From contig CAZMXS010000015.1 in NCBI GenBank assembly GCA_964570325.1, forward strand, positions 7,328 through 71,327: 64,000 bases of DNA, given 5' to 3'. The translations under genes were made by a program, and so were the position numbers. The notes beneath the pieces are model-generated. The model had not been told where the DNA came from. It saw nothing but the letters and a program-made list of their open reading frames with translations, and made no database searches. This stretch comes from CAZMXS01 sp964570325 (GTDB taxonomy: Bacteria > Verrucomicrobiota > Kiritimatiellia > CAIQIC01 > CAZMXS01). This document shows, in pieces, positions 1 through 8,984 of this stretch (position 1 is the stretch's first letter; each line of letters starts with the position of its first letter).

Positions 1-901
1 GCACGTCCAACGCCGGCGCGTCCGGATGGTCCAACGCGACCGTGTGCCAGGCGAGATGCAGGCGGGAAATCTCGTATGGCCCGGTCTGGCGATACCGGCG
101 CGGGGCGATCTGCTTGGGCTCGGCCGGCAAGCTGACCGGCGGGCGGGGCCGGCGCTGGAACCCGGCGAAGGCCCGGGCCAGATAATCGCGTACCTCCGCC
201 GCGTCAATATCGCCCACCACCACGGCGATCATGTTGTCCGGCACGTAATTATCGTGAAAATAGGCCAGCAGATTGGTGCGGCTCATTTGGCGAAAGACGT
301 CCTCGTAGCCGATGACCGGATGCCGATAGGGGTGCACGCGATAGGCGGTGGACCAAAGCATCTGGCCGAGCACCCGGTTGGGGTCATCGCGATGCATGGC
401 GAACTCTCGCAGAATCACGTCGCGCTCGCGCTCCCATTCGTCGGCGGGGAAGGTTGCGTTCATCAGCGCGTCGGCCAGCATGTCCACGCCCGTCCGCCAG
501 TTGGTGGCGGGCAGCGTGCAATGAAAAACCGTGCGATCAGTCGCCGTGTAGGCGTTGATGTCGCCGCCGGCGTCGCTGATCCGGCGGGCCAGTTCGCCGG
601 GCCCGAGGTTGGTCGTGCCCTTGAAAATCATGTGCTCGACGAAATGGGAGAGCCCGCCGCCCATGTAGGGGCCCTCGTAGATTGAGCCGCTGCCAACCCA
701 GAGTTGGATGGCCGCCATCGGGGCCGCAGAATCTTCCTTGATCAAAACCACCATGCCGTTGTCGAGGACTGACCGTTGCAGCCGTGCGTTATTGGACTGC
801 AATACGGCCAGGGGATCGGCTGGCGCGGCGTCGGCGCGGACTTTCGGGGCGGCCAGCAGCGCCAGACCGACCGCGAGCGAAACAAGCCAGGGGCAACGCA
901 T
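1..901 (-). CDS. M16 family zinc metalloprotease (insulinase/processing-peptidase type), 3' end cut by window
   Basis: The frame is open from an ATG at 899-901 to the window edge, giving the first 300 residues. It begins with a signal peptide (residues 1 to about 23, hydrophobic core WLVSLAVGLALLAA) and then the M16 N-terminal domain. The inverted zinc motif HFVEH is present, preceded by GGLSHF and followed by IFKGT. A downstream EFAMHRDDP stretch holds the family's third zinc ligand. M16 peptidases act in the periplasm or envelope on peptides and small unfolded proteins, usually as two-domain chains or paired subunits. The start lies 2 nt after the stop of the Minf_1886-type gene, so the two are probably co-transcribed. 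Because the C-terminal half is outside the window, it is not clear whether this is a single-chain or two-subunit form. Confidence 0.9.
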   Translation of the reverse strand, partial: MRCPWLVSLAVGLALLAAPKVRADAAPADPLAVLQSNNARLQRSVLDNGMVVLIKEDSAAPMAAIQLWVGSGSIYEGPYMGGGLSHFVEHMIFKGTTNLGPGELARRISDAGGDINAYTATDRTVFHCTLPATNWRTGVDMLADALMNATFPADEWERERDVILREFAMHRDDPNRVLGQMLWSTAYRVHPYRHPVIGYEDVFRQMSRTNLLAYFHDNYVPDNMIAVVVGDIDAAEVRDYLARAFAGFQRRPRPPVSLPAEPKQIAPRRYRQTGPYEISRLHLAWHTVALDHPDAPALDV

Positions 902-903
902 GA

Positions 904-1332
904 TTAATTCCCTTTGGGTGGTGCAGCCGGGCGCCCCGCCGCGGCGCGGCCGGTCGGTCGGAACGGTTGCAGGAACGCCTCAGTGAAATCATAGCCGCCG
1001 GCAAAATCCTCGAGTTTGTCCTGGTCGGTCTTGCCGAGGATCCCCTTGTTGACCAGGTTGAAGACGATCACGCCAAAATCCGCGCAGCACCGGACGCCCC
1101 ACTTGGCCAGCACGGTAATGGCCATGGGTCCATATTCCTGAAGCGCGTACTGGCGGATGCCTTCCAGTAGTTCGGGGCCGGATACGTGCCGGCCCTGGCC
1201 TTTTGGCGGCTTTTCCAGCAGCTTGATGGTGAAATCGAGCGCCTCGCGAACGAAATAGTAGGCTTGCTCGTCGTAGCGCCGGTCCTCCTTAAGAATCTGT
1301 TCCAGCGCCTGGCTAAAGGTGAGTTTTCTCAT
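904..1332 (-). CDS. Minf_1886 family protein
   Basis: This 142-residue cytoplasmic protein has no signal peptide or membrane segment. It opens with LTFSQALEQILKEDRRYDE, followed by AYYFVREALDF and VSGPELLEGIRQYALQEYGP, then WGVRCCADFGVIVFNLV. That pattern matches the Minf_1886 family of unknown function, which is common in Verrucomicrobiota, Planctomycetota and relatives. The tail after about residue 125 is Pro/Ala-rich and looks disordered. A GGAAG sequence precedes the ATG by 4 nt. It sits between the HIT-protein gene upstream (46 nt) and the M16 protease gene downstream (2 nt). The family is recognised with good confidence; its biochemical role is not known. Confidence 0.85.
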   Translation of the reverse strand: MRKLTFSQALEQILKEDRRYDEQAYYFVREALDFTIKLLEKPPKGQGRHVSGPELLEGIRQYALQEYGPMAITVLAKWGVRCCADFGVIVFNLVNKGILGKTDQDKLEDFAGGYDFTEAFLQPFRPTGRAAAGRPAAPPKGN

Positions 1333-1378
1333 ATCACTTCCGTCTTAATTATTGGCGATCGGCCGGCGCATGGCGTGT

Positions 1379-1798
1379 TCAGTGGATGGCGCTCCGGATT
1401 TTTTCCGCCAATCCCTTCATCTCGTCGAGATGGTCATACTTCTTGGCCGCCCAATTCCAATGATGGCCGTCCGTTTTGAACCGGGGCACAACATGAAAAT
1501 GGATATGCGGCACTACCTGGCCCGCCGCCGCGCCATTGGCCTGCAACACGTTAATCCCGTCCGCCCGCAGCCCGTCCAGTTGGGCCCGCGCGATTTTTTG
1601 GACGACGGCGATGAGCCGGGCCAGCACATCGGGCGGGGTTTGAGTCAGCGGGTCGTAATGCTTTTTAGGGATGACCAGGGTGTGCCCTTTAACCACCGGC
1701 CCGATGTCCATAAAAGCAATCGTGGCATCATCCTCGTAGACGCGGGTGGAAGGTATCTCGCCGGCGACGATCTTGCAGAATATGCAGTCAGCGCTCAT
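1379..1798 (-). CDS. HIT family protein (histidine-triad nucleotide hydrolase/transferase)
   Basis: The 139-residue protein begins with CIFCKIVAGEIPS, the start typical of Hint/HIT proteins, where C5 and C8 often bind zinc. It ends with the histidine triad VPHIHFHVVPRF, in which the middle histidine forms the nucleotidyl intermediate. FMDIGPVVKGHTLVIPKKHY is the conserved nucleotide-binding strand region. Hint enzymes hydrolyse purine nucleoside phosphoramidates and aminoacyl-adenylates in the cytoplasm. The C-terminal WNWAAKKYDHLDEMKGLAEKI helix is longer than in E. coli HinT and resembles other HIT branches. It lies 9 nt downstream of the 64-residue membrane protein gene. Family assignment is firm; substrate is not predictable. 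Confidence 0.93.
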   Translation of the reverse strand: MSADCIFCKIVAGEIPSTRVYEDDATIAFMDIGPVVKGHTLVIPKKHYDPLTQTPPDVLARLIAVVQKIARAQLDGLRADGINVLQANGAAAGQVVPHIHFHVVPRFKTDGHHWNWAAKKYDHLDEMKGLAEKIRSAIH

Positions 1799-1807
1799 GG
1801 TGCGGCC

Positions 1808-2002
1808 TCACGGTTGGGTTTGTTCGATTCCTTCCGGCTGATACGGCGCGGCGGTTTGCGTGCGCATATGAATATAGCGCGAAACCAGTCCAATCATTAC
1901 GATGGCCATAATGCCCGCCAGCACCCAACGCTCCGACTCGGTGAGGACAAAGCAGTTGGTCAGCGCGCGCCAACCGGATCTCGATATTTGTTTTTCCGGC
2001 AT
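1808..2002 (-). CDS. small single-pass membrane protein, ComEA-N-terminus-like
   Basis: Sixty-four residues with one transmembrane helix at about 28-44 (WVLAGIMAIVMIGLVS). The stretch before it, LTNCFVLTESERWVL, resembles the LT-x-x-ERRVL lead of ComEA-type DNA-receptor proteins in this phylum. The helix-hairpin-helix DNA-binding domain that should follow is absent: the chain ends after a short polar tail (PYQPEGIEQTQP). It could be a truncated relative of ComEA or an unrelated small membrane protein. The gene sits 9 nt upstream of the HIT gene and 43 nt downstream of the secreted repeat protein, so it is probably part of this minus-strand operon. I saw no strong ribosome-binding site for the ATG at 2000-2002. 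Confidence 0.6.
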   Translation of the reverse strand: MPEKQISRSGWRALTNCFVLTESERWVLAGIMAIVMIGLVSRYIHMRTQTAAPYQPEGIEQTQP

Positions 2003-2045
2003 GGCGGATAATCTACCGACTTGGCGGCGATCATCCAGTTTTTTT

Positions 2046-3932
2046 CTACGGCTCGACCGCAATCCAATTGATGGCGGCGTTGGTCGGCGCCGTGCCGGAG
2101 CGGACATATTTAAGATGCTTGACGGCGTCATCCACGAAGAAAACCGCCGGCGTGCCCGCCGCGACGGCCCAGCTCTGCGCCGCGGATAAGCCCACCCGGC
2201 TGGCTGTGACCGGCGTGTCCCAACTCGCCCCCAGGGTGTTCGCGGCTCGAATATAACGCACTTCGTCCTCCGCCGTGCAGGCATAAGCGATGGCCGGGTA
2301 GCCGTATACCGTTCCCATCCGGGCATAGCTGCCGCCGCCGTTGGTGACCACCACCACGCGATCCGAGAAGCGCCAACTGCCGCCGGTGCTGTTGGCGGCG
2401 CGGAAAAACTTCAGGCACGCGTCGGAGTAGTCATAGAACGAAACAGCGGGAGAACCACCGGCCATGCGCAGGCTGATGTACTCGGCGTTGACATTGGTGG
2501 CGACGGTGGTCGCGAACGACCACCAGTCGTCGCCATAGGTGTCCGTGGCGCGGATGTATTTGACATAATCAGTTGTTGCGGTGTCGTCATAGAAAGCAAT
2601 AGCGGGGTTGCCGTTGACGACTTCGAGCGATGAGAAAAGGCCGCTGTTGACATTGGTGAAAACCGTTTCGCGCACCCAGTTGGACCCGTAATCGTCGTCG
2701 GCTCGGGCGTAGGCCAGCTTGCCTTTTTGGCAGTAACTTACGGCCGGCCGGTTCTCGACCTGGCAGATGGAGGGATAGACGGCATGGTCCTCCACATTGG
2801 TGTCAATGGCGAGCGGGGCGGCCCAGTTGGTTCCGGCTGCGTCCCAGGCCCGAATAAACATGAGGTCGCCGCCGCTGAAATCCCTGGCGTAAACATAGGC
2901 AATCACCGGCGCGCCGTTGAACTCCATCAGGGCGTTTTCCGTGCCGGAAGTCCGGTTGGTGATCACCGTGACCGGAGCGTTCCAGGTTAAGCCAAACGCA
3001 TCGCTGGCGCGCATGAACTTGAGGCTGCCGTCCTCGTCGGATTGGTAGGCGACCGCGGGACAACCGCCGATGGTGGCGGCCGACAGATACCGCCAGCTCC
3101 GGTTGGTGTCGAGCACGCGTGCCCCGGCCGGAAAGTCAATCTGGGCGGTGAAAGTCGTGGCGGACTTGTTCAGCACATAGGCGGTAATCTGCGTGGCGAC
3201 CAGCCGGTCCAGTGATTCCACGCCCAGCGTGACCACCGGCGTGGCTTCAAAGGCGGGCGCGAAGCTGACACTGACATTAGTCGAAATCTGCTGGAAATTA
3301 TAGAGATTGGTCCGGCTCATGCCCACCAGGTTGATTGTGCCGGCCTGATAATCGCGCGCCAACTGAGCATGATCCACCGCGCCCGTGGCGATATGCGCGG
3401 CATGGATCGCGCCCACCTCGATTTTAGAGGAGGTGACCGCGCTGTTGGCAAGTTGGAGCGCGGTAACGGAGCCGGCGGCGATATTGTTGGAACGGACCGC
3501 CCCGTCCGCCAGCATAAAGGAAAGGATGCCGCCGGTCTTCACGCCGTCTGCCAGCAGGGAATAGGCGACGGCGCCGATGTTTTCGCGAGGGAAAAGCCAG
3601 GTTCCATTGATCCGCGCGCTCAAAAAAACCTCCGGGTTGCGCAGCGCGTTCGTCAAATTACCGAGGATTATATTGTCGCCGATCCACGTCGCGTATACCC
3701 CATCCACGACCGTGACCTTGCCCGAATCAATGCAAAGGGGCGCGCCAGGTCCGACCGCATTGGTCCAAAGGGCGATTTCCATATCCACCACGGCGTTGAC
3801 CAGGTTGGTCCCGTTGACCAGCCGCCCCTGGTAGTTGATAAATCCCGGAACTTGCGCGTCAGCCGCAACCATCAGAAAGCCGAAGGACACCCCGGTAACA
3901 ACCATTTCCCAAAGGCCAGCCAACCTCCTCAT
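2046..3932 (-). CDS. secreted beta-repeat protein with trimeric-fibre-like N-terminal region
   Basis: The ATG at 3930-3932 is preceded by GGGAGG and gives a 628-residue protein; the frame is open further upstream, but only this start yields a signal peptide (LAGLWEMVVTGVSFGFLMVAADA). Residues about 28-130 carry the INYQGRL fold often seen at the N-terminus of PVC surface proteins. A region of short repeats of the type SVTALQLANSAVTSSKI follows (about 150-190). The C-terminal 300 residues contain at least five imperfect repeats of the form GxPAIAxYD...LKYIRAxDxxGxxW, which resemble sialidase/propeller blades. Such proteins are usually exported and surface-bound. No catalytic residues can be named, so a binding or structural role is as likely as an enzymatic one. 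Confidence 0.75.
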   Translation of the reverse strand: MRRLAGLWEMVVTGVSFGFLMVAADAQVPGFINYQGRLVNGTNLVNAVVDMEIALWTNAVGPGAPLCIDSGKVTVVDGVYATWIGDNIILGNLTNALRNPEVFLSARINGTWLFPRENIGAVAYSLLADGVKTGGILSFMLADGAVRSNNIAAGSVTALQLANSAVTSSKIEVGAIHAAHIATGAVDHAQLARDYQAGTINLVGMSRTNLYNFQQISTNVSVSFAPAFEATPVVTLGVESLDRLVATQITAYVLNKSATTFTAQIDFPAGARVLDTNRSWRYLSAATIGGCPAVAYQSDEDGSLKFMRASDAFGLTWNAPVTVITNRTSGTENALMEFNGAPVIAYVYARDFSGGDLMFIRAWDAAGTNWAAPLAIDTNVEDHAVYPSICQVENRPAVSYCQKGKLAYARADDDYGSNWVRETVFTNVNSGLFSSLEVVNGNPAIAFYDDTATTDYVKYIRATDTYGDDWWSFATTVATNVNAEYISLRMAGGSPAVSFYDYSDACLKFFRAANSTGGSWRFSDRVVVVTNGGGSYARMGTVYGYPAIAYACTAEDEVRYIRAANTLGASWDTPVTASRVGLSAAQSWAVAAGTPAVFFVDDAVKHLKYVRSGTAPTNAAINWIAVEP

Positions 3933-4133
3933 GATAACCTCCCATACATTAAGACGGACGAATTGTATATCCTGCGCTCGTCGGTGAATACTCTTTTCCG
4001 CCCTCATCCGCGTCAATTCGCGGCATCTTTTCTTATCCGTGCTGCGCTTCCGCTGGCGGCCGGCTCCGACTGCGCACAAGCGCCGGGCGAAATTCAATAT
4101 GCCCCGGATAGGCGGGGTGAAATTTGTTTACCA

Positions 4134-4349
4134 TTATTGCGACTTGACGCTGGGCGCGATATGGGCGGTGAACCACCACGAGACATGCTCGCATTGTTCC
4201 ATGCCCAAGACCATGAACTGGCCTTTGAGTTGTTGACTGTGGCGCAGTTCCAAGCCGGCGGGATTCTCCAGCACGGCCAGCGTTTTTGAACAGACAAAGC
4301 CGCGCTGCTCACGCGGCAGGGGTTCGTATAACGGATTGCGTGTTTTCAT
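4134..4349 (-). CDS. small hypothetical protein, 71 residues
   Basis: The ATG at 4347-4349 has a very good Shine-Dalgarno sequence (AGGAG, 8 nt upstream), the main support for a real gene. The longer open frame beginning at 4565 has no such signal. The protein reads MKTRNPLYEPLPREQRGFVC at its start and contains two cysteines and a Trp-Trp pair (C-EHVSWWFTAHI). It has no signal peptide, membrane helix or family that I recognise. It stands alone upstream of the secreted repeat gene, separated from it by about 200 nt that could hold the operon promoter. Function unknown. Confidence 0.5.
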   Translation of the reverse strand: MKTRNPLYEPLPREQRGFVCSKTLAVLENPAGLELRHSQQLKGQFMVLGMEQCEHVSWWFTAHIAPSVKSQ

Positions 4350-4849
4350 GTTGGTGTTCTCCTGGGTTGCAAATGGCTCACAGCGTTTATCTTGACTCCC
4401 ATGCTGTCTCTGGCCGAATCGCAGAGTCCTCAAGCTGAAGGCAGGTTTGCTTATTGGTCGCCCGCCAGCTTTTGTCAGCTCACGCGCCGGCCTGAAGCAT
4501 ACAAACGGACAGTTCGCCATTTTATTGTTCGGGTTCCGGCGTGTTGAGCAACCATCTGTAGCCAAGTGAGTTATGAACGGTTGTCAACGCCCGCATCCGT
4601 GAAAGTTTGCAGAAAGATGATCTGCGTATATGCCGTGCTTCCTTCACTCGCGGAATATCCGTTTCGGGCGCCGGATTTCAAATTGGCGCGCTCCGATTGG
4701 AATGAAGAGCGCGGCTAATTCGGATGATGGGTTGCTAATGATGTGGACGTAATCTTGACACCGGATTCAAGGAGGAAGGCGCGTTGCGCAAACCGCTTGC
4801 CTTGGAAGGGAAAAGGCGCATGCTGGCGCGAGAACGAACGAGGTATGCG
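4350..4849. other. intergenic region between divergent genes
   Basis: About 500 bases without a convincing gene. It separates the leftward small gene from the rightward beta-helix gene. The only clear signal is AAGGAGG at 4769-4775, which sits 8 nt before a TTG codon at 4784 in the frame of the following gene. That makes a TTG start for that gene possible, with a 22-residue extension before the signal peptide. I see no tRNA, strong hairpin or terminator here. Confidence 0.5.
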
Positions 4850-6754
4850 ATGCGCGGCAAACCGTTGATTTTCCTGCTGGGGCTGATCGGTGCGGGGTGG
4901 GGTGTACGGCCTGCGCCGGCGGCGGTGTGGTTCGTTGCGACCAACGGCAGCGACACGACGGGAACCGGCGCGATCGGCGCCCCGTTTCATACGATCAACT
5001 ACGCCCTGGGCCGGGCGGTGTCCGGCGATGTGGTTGAACTGCGCGGCGGCGTCTATCGCGAAAGTGGCGAGGTGCGCTTCCGCAACCCGGGCGTCACGCT
5101 GCGGTCTCATCCCGGCGAGTGGGCGTGGATCGCCGCGCCGCTGGATAACGAGGCCGACTTCAGCAGTTGTATCTTGATTGATCCCGATGCCGACCACACC
5201 ACCCTCGCGCGCCTGGAGATCAGCGGCGGGTATTATTATGGGGTCATGCTGCAAACGAAATGGGATTGGGGCGGGCCAAATCGCGCCGGCGCCTGCTTGG
5301 TCATGATCGAGGATTGCGTCATTCATGACACCGGCCGCGATTGCGTCAAGATTACGCCGAACTGTGATGATATTACGATTCGCCGCTGCGAGATATACCG
5401 TTCAGGCGTCGGCCCCGCCAATATCGCGGCGGACAATGCGGAGGGGATTGACTGCGTGAACGGCGATCGCGTCTGGGTGCGCGACTGCCTGATTCACGAC
5501 ATCTATTCTTCCGGCGTTTACCTGAAGGGCGGGGCGATGGATGGCGGAGTCGAGCGCACGCGCGTGCACCGCTGCGGGGCCGGCGGGGTGCTGCTCGGAT
5601 TCGACACCAGCCCGGAGTACTTCGACACGACCACCAACCCGCGGTATTACGAGAACATCCGCGGCACGGTGCGCAATTGCCTGATTACCGACACCGGCTG
5701 GGAGGGCATCGGCCTGTATGCAGCGTCAAACCCGGCGGTATTCAACAACACGCTGATCAATGTGTGCGCCAGTAATATCCATGCGGCGCTGTACTTCGGT
5801 TTGAGCTTTCAGGACTGGGAACCGCATCCTGGACGGCCGCCATCGGTCAAACCGGTGATCCTGAATAACCTGATCGCCCAGCCGGCGGGTTTCCGCGACG
5901 AGATATTTGAAATTCGTTACAGTGCCGACCTTGGCGGGTTAAGCGCGCTGGAAGGTTGGCCGATGATGGACCATAACGGCTATTTCATTGCCGGCGGGGG
6001 CGCGCCGCGGTTCACTGACCACCGGCCGGGTTTGGAACTGGAACAGGGCACATTGGCCCAATGGCGCGCGCATGCGGGGGCTGACCTGAACAGTCAGACA
6101 ACTGATCCGCTGTTTGCCGACGCGGCGGCCATGCATGGGCGATTGCAGGCTGGCAGTCCCTATGTGAACCAGGGCGCCAACGCGGGCTGGATGGCGGGGG
6201 CGACGGATCTGGATGGCAATGCTCGCATCTGGCAGAACACGGTCGAAGTCGGCGCCTGCGAATACGGCGTGCCGGATATGTCCCTCCCCGTCTCCTTGTC
6301 TGGACAGACTGTTTGCGTTTATCTTTATGACAACACCGCCGCGCAATGGCTGGAGTTTCCGGACGGCGGCGAGCAAACCGCGCCGACGCAGATCGTTGTC
6401 TCGAACGTCAAGCCGAACCAGTATTACTGGCTTGGTATCTGGTCTTACGCGGGCGCGAACTGGGCGCATGGCCATTGGTTCGCGCGAATTGACACCCGTC
6501 CGAGCGGCCGATTTGTCGGGCATGTGCTGACGATAGCCGGCGCGTCGAGCGTCGGTCTGCCGGCGGACGGCGTGGACATTGCCGCCAGCGCGGGGCATAC
6601 GATCTGGCCGGTGACGCTGGACTTGGTCGCGTGGGAGTGGAACTACAGCCTGCCACAAGTCTGTTCCAGCGGAACTTATACCTGCCAGGCTGCGTCTTGG
6701 AGTCCGTGGATCTGGCTGGTCTTCTATGACCTGACCACCGGACGGTGGTTCTGA
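4850..6754 (+). CDS. secreted right-handed beta-helix protein (DUF1565-like, choice-of-anchor Q type)
   Basis: The ATG at 4850, with GAGG 6 nt upstream, gives 634 residues and a clean signal peptide (LIFLLGLIGAGWG...PAPA). A TTG at 4784 has an even better AGGAGG and would add 22 residues. The mature chain starts with VWFVATNGSDTTGTG...PFHTINYAL, the DUF1565 signature of exported beta-helix proteins. It continues with parallel beta-helix coils (for example GIDCVNGDRVWVRDCLIHD and GIGLYAASNPAVFNNTLI) to about residue 330. Residues about 400-460 match a choice-of-anchor Q segment (SPYVNQGANAGW...DLDGNARIW...VEVGACEYG). A Trp-rich beta domain of about 160 residues closes the protein. It is probably surface-located and may bind or cleave polysaccharide; no lyase active site is recognisable. 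Confidence 0.8.
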   Translation: MRGKPLIFLLGLIGAGWGVRPAPAAVWFVATNGSDTTGTGAIGAPFHTINYALGRAVSGDVVELRGGVYRESGEVRFRNPGVTLRSHPGEWAWIAAPLDNEADFSSCILIDPDADHTTLARLEISGGYYYGVMLQTKWDWGGPNRAGACLVMIEDCVIHDTGRDCVKITPNCDDITIRRCEIYRSGVGPANIAADNAEGIDCVNGDRVWVRDCLIHDIYSSGVYLKGGAMDGGVERTRVHRCGAGGVLLGFDTSPEYFDTTTNPRYYENIRGTVRNCLITDTGWEGIGLYAASNPAVFNNTLINVCASNIHAALYFGLSFQDWEPHPGRPPSVKPVILNNLIAQPAGFRDEIFEIRYSADLGGLSALEGWPMMDHNGYFIAGGGAPRFTDHRPGLELEQGTLAQWRAHAGADLNSQTTDPLFADAAAMHGRLQAGSPYVNQGANAGWMAGATDLDGNARIWQNTVEVGACEYGVPDMSLPVSLSGQTVCVYLYDNTAAQWLEFPDGGEQTAPTQIVVSNVKPNQYYWLGIWSYAGANWAHGHWFARIDTRPSGRFVGHVLTIAGASSVGLPADGVDIAASAGHTIWPVTLDLVAWEWNYSLPQVCSSGTYTCQAASWSPWIWLVFYDLTTGRWF

Positions 6755-6966
6755 AGCGAACGCGGAATGTTCAATGCGGCTAAAGGTTTTTTTGAATCCA
6801 TGCCGACGGAGCGGGCCATTGTGAAACCGTCCCGTGTTGCCAGCTTTTCCGCAAGCTTACACCGGGGCGCGCAGAATCGCTGGCTCTGCGAGATCTGCCT
6901 TGCTGCTTCATCTGCGGCACAATACCATCCACCCCATTACGGCATCATGCCGGAGAAGGGGGATGT

Positions 6967-8793
6967 ATGAGAACCGTTCTGCTCGCGTTGGCCGTGGTCC
7001 TGTTTCTCCTTCCGTTCTTTGCTGTCCTTGCCCAAGGGCCGCTGGACCCCCCGGGCGCGCCGGCGCCGATGATGAAGACGCTCGCTCAGATGGAGCCGCG
7101 CACGCCGATCACGAACGTGCCCGTCACGATCAGCGCTCCGGGCAGTTACTACCTGACCGATTCCTTCATCGGGGTGGTCGGCTGGGACGGCATCACGATT
7201 GACGCCGATGCCGTCACGCTGGACCTCAACGGGTTCAAGCTGACGGGTAAGGCCGGCTCCTTGAGCGGCATCCGGGTCGCCAGCAACCGCTCGGGCATCT
7301 CCATCCGGAACGGCAGCGTGGAAGGATGGGGCCAGCACGGGATTGACGCCTCCTCGGCGTTTGCGAGCGAAGTGCTCGACGTGCGGGCGCGGACGAACGA
7401 GCTGTTCGGCATATGGGTCGGCAAGGGCTGCCGGGTTGCGCGCTGCACGGCGCATATCAACAACCTGGCCGGGATCGCGGCCAAAGACGGATCCGCCGTG
7501 GAAGACTGCGTGGCGCGGTGGAATCCGGTGGGGATCGGCGTTGAGAATGGCTGTCTGATCCGCGGCTGTACCGCGAATGAGAACACGGCCAACGGCATCA
7601 CGGCGTGGGGCAAGACGCTGATCAGCGAGTGCCAGGTGTTCAAGAACTGGACCAACGGCATAGCCGCCGGGCACGGGAGCATCGTCACGAAGTGCACGGT
7701 TTCCGAGAACGGCGGGGACGGCATCCAGGTGGTTAACAACTGCCAGGTGCGGGACAACGACTGCCTGGAAAACGGCCGGGGCGCGGGCGACGGCGCCGGC
7801 ATCCACGCCACGGGTGACGGCAACCGTATCGAGGGCAACCACTGCGCCGGGGCCGACCGCGGTCTGGATCTCGACGGCGCCGCCAACTACGTGGCCGACA
7901 ACACTGTCCGCAACAACACGGACAACTACGACTTCACTGCGGGCAATCAGTTAAACCTTCTGCTGGGCGAGGTGCCGGAGTCGCTGGACTGGCCCTGCTC
8001 GGTGCGGTTCGCCGGGACGTTGGTCTGTAAGTCCAACGGGGTGTACGGCATTTTCATCAACAGCGATGATGTGACGATTGATTTGGCGGGGCATGCGCTC
8101 ATTGGGCCGGGGCCTGACAGTTCGAGCGGGATTCACCAGGCGTCCGGCAAGGGTGGTGCGAGGATCCGGAACGGGACGATCATGAACTGGCGCGGCGCCT
8201 ACCACTCTGGACTGTCGCTCAGCCACGCCGTGGTGGAAGCGGTGGACGTGGTATCGAACTACCACGGGCTGACCATCGGGGGCGGCATGGTAACGCGCTG
8301 CACGGCGCGGAAGAACACTTCGGACGGCATCGTGGCGGCCACTGCACTGCTGACCGAGAACGTCGCATCCGACAATGGCAGGTACGGCTTTGTTCTCTCG
8401 ATCGGCGCATTACTTGAGCGCTGTGTTGCCTCGGGGAATCACGATGGGATTTGGGCGGACTCGGCCCGCGTCTTGAACTGCCAGACCTATGCCAACACGA
8501 GCAACGGCATCGTGGGACACGCCTGGTGCCAGCTCGCGGGCAATTACAGCCTGAACCACTGGGGCGGCGCCGGGATCCTGCTGGAGTCGGGCGGCGGCTA
8601 CAACCAGGTGGACGGCAACATCGCCACGGCCAATGATGACGGCTTGGTATGCGAGTCTGCGGGGAACCAGATCGCCCGCAACGCGGCGATCAACAATACC
8701 GGCAACGCCTTTGACATCGTTTCCGGCAACGACGCAGGCCCCGAGGGCAGCGCGGCATCGGCCACCAGCTCTTGGGCGAATCTCAAGCCATAA
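6967..8793 (+). CDS. secreted right-handed parallel beta-helix protein with internal duplication
   Basis: The 608-residue protein starts at an ATG preceded by GAAGGGGG, with a signal peptide (TVLLALAVVLFLLPFFAVLAQ). It is made of PbH1-type coils rich in NGI/DGI turns (GIRVASNRSGISIRNGSVEGW, GITAWGKTLISECQVFKNWTNGI). The architecture repeats: residues about 55-110 (PVTISAPGSYYLTD...ITIDADAVTLDLNG) and about 340-390 (PCSVRFAGTLVCKS...VTIDLAGHALIGPG) are two copies of the same lead-in, each followed by a helix. The ending GNDAGPEGSAASATSSWAN is typical of this PVC beta-helix family. Likely an exported structural or carbohydrate-binding protein; no catalytic residues are assigned. Confidence 0.8.
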   Translation: MRTVLLALAVVLFLLPFFAVLAQGPLDPPGAPAPMMKTLAQMEPRTPITNVPVTISAPGSYYLTDSFIGVVGWDGITIDADAVTLDLNGFKLTGKAGSLSGIRVASNRSGISIRNGSVEGWGQHGIDASSAFASEVLDVRARTNELFGIWVGKGCRVARCTAHINNLAGIAAKDGSAVEDCVARWNPVGIGVENGCLIRGCTANENTANGITAWGKTLISECQVFKNWTNGIAAGHGSIVTKCTVSENGGDGIQVVNNCQVRDNDCLENGRGAGDGAGIHATGDGNRIEGNHCAGADRGLDLDGAANYVADNTVRNNTDNYDFTAGNQLNLLLGEVPESLDWPCSVRFAGTLVCKSNGVYGIFINSDDVTIDLAGHALIGPGPDSSSGIHQASGKGGARIRNGTIMNWRGAYHSGLSLSHAVVEAVDVVSNYHGLTIGGGMVTRCTARKNTSDGIVAATALLTENVASDNGRYGFVLSIGALLERCVASGNHDGIWADSARVLNCQTYANTSNGIVGHAWCQLAGNYSLNHWGGAGILLESGGGYNQVDGNIATANDDGLVCESAGNQIARNAAINNTGNAFDIVSGNDAGPEGSAASATSSWANLKP

Positions 8794-8802
8794 CGGGGAG
8801 AG

Positions 8803-8852
8803 GTGGGCGAGGGAGGGCTTCGCTTTTGTTGGTTTCTTTCCCTCGCGCCCAC
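8803..8852 (+). terminator. long inverted repeat downstream of beta-helix gene
   Basis: GTGGGCGAGGGA at 8803-8814 pairs with TCCCTCG-CG-CCCAC at 8839-8852 (one 2-nt bulge), starting 10 nt after the stop codon. The loop is about 24 nt and there is no U-tract, so it may be a processed 3' stem or a weak terminator. Confidence 0.4.
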
Positions 8853-8897
8853 TCCCTAACACTCCCATACCCCATGCTACCCGCATTCCCAGCTTTG

Positions 8898-8925
8898 CCG
8901 TAAGTTCACGCACGTGAGCTTGCGG
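8898..8925. terminator. near-perfect hairpin in gap before flippase gene
   Basis: CCGTAAGTTCACG at 8898-8910 and CGTGAGCTTGCGG at 8913-8925 form a 13-pair stem with a 2-nt loop; the two imperfect positions can pair as G-U in one transcript direction. No poly-U follows. It could be a terminator-like stem or a small palindromic repeat. Confidence 0.35.
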
Positions 8926-8984
8926 AATCGCGCGGCCATGTTGCATTATTTGACGCTTCATCTCGGATCGGCTAACATTTTACT

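Noticed and set aside
26..685. Long plus-strand open frame at the window start
   Set aside because: It is the antisense shadow of the M16 protease, whose signal peptide and HFVEH zinc motif are read on the minus strand.
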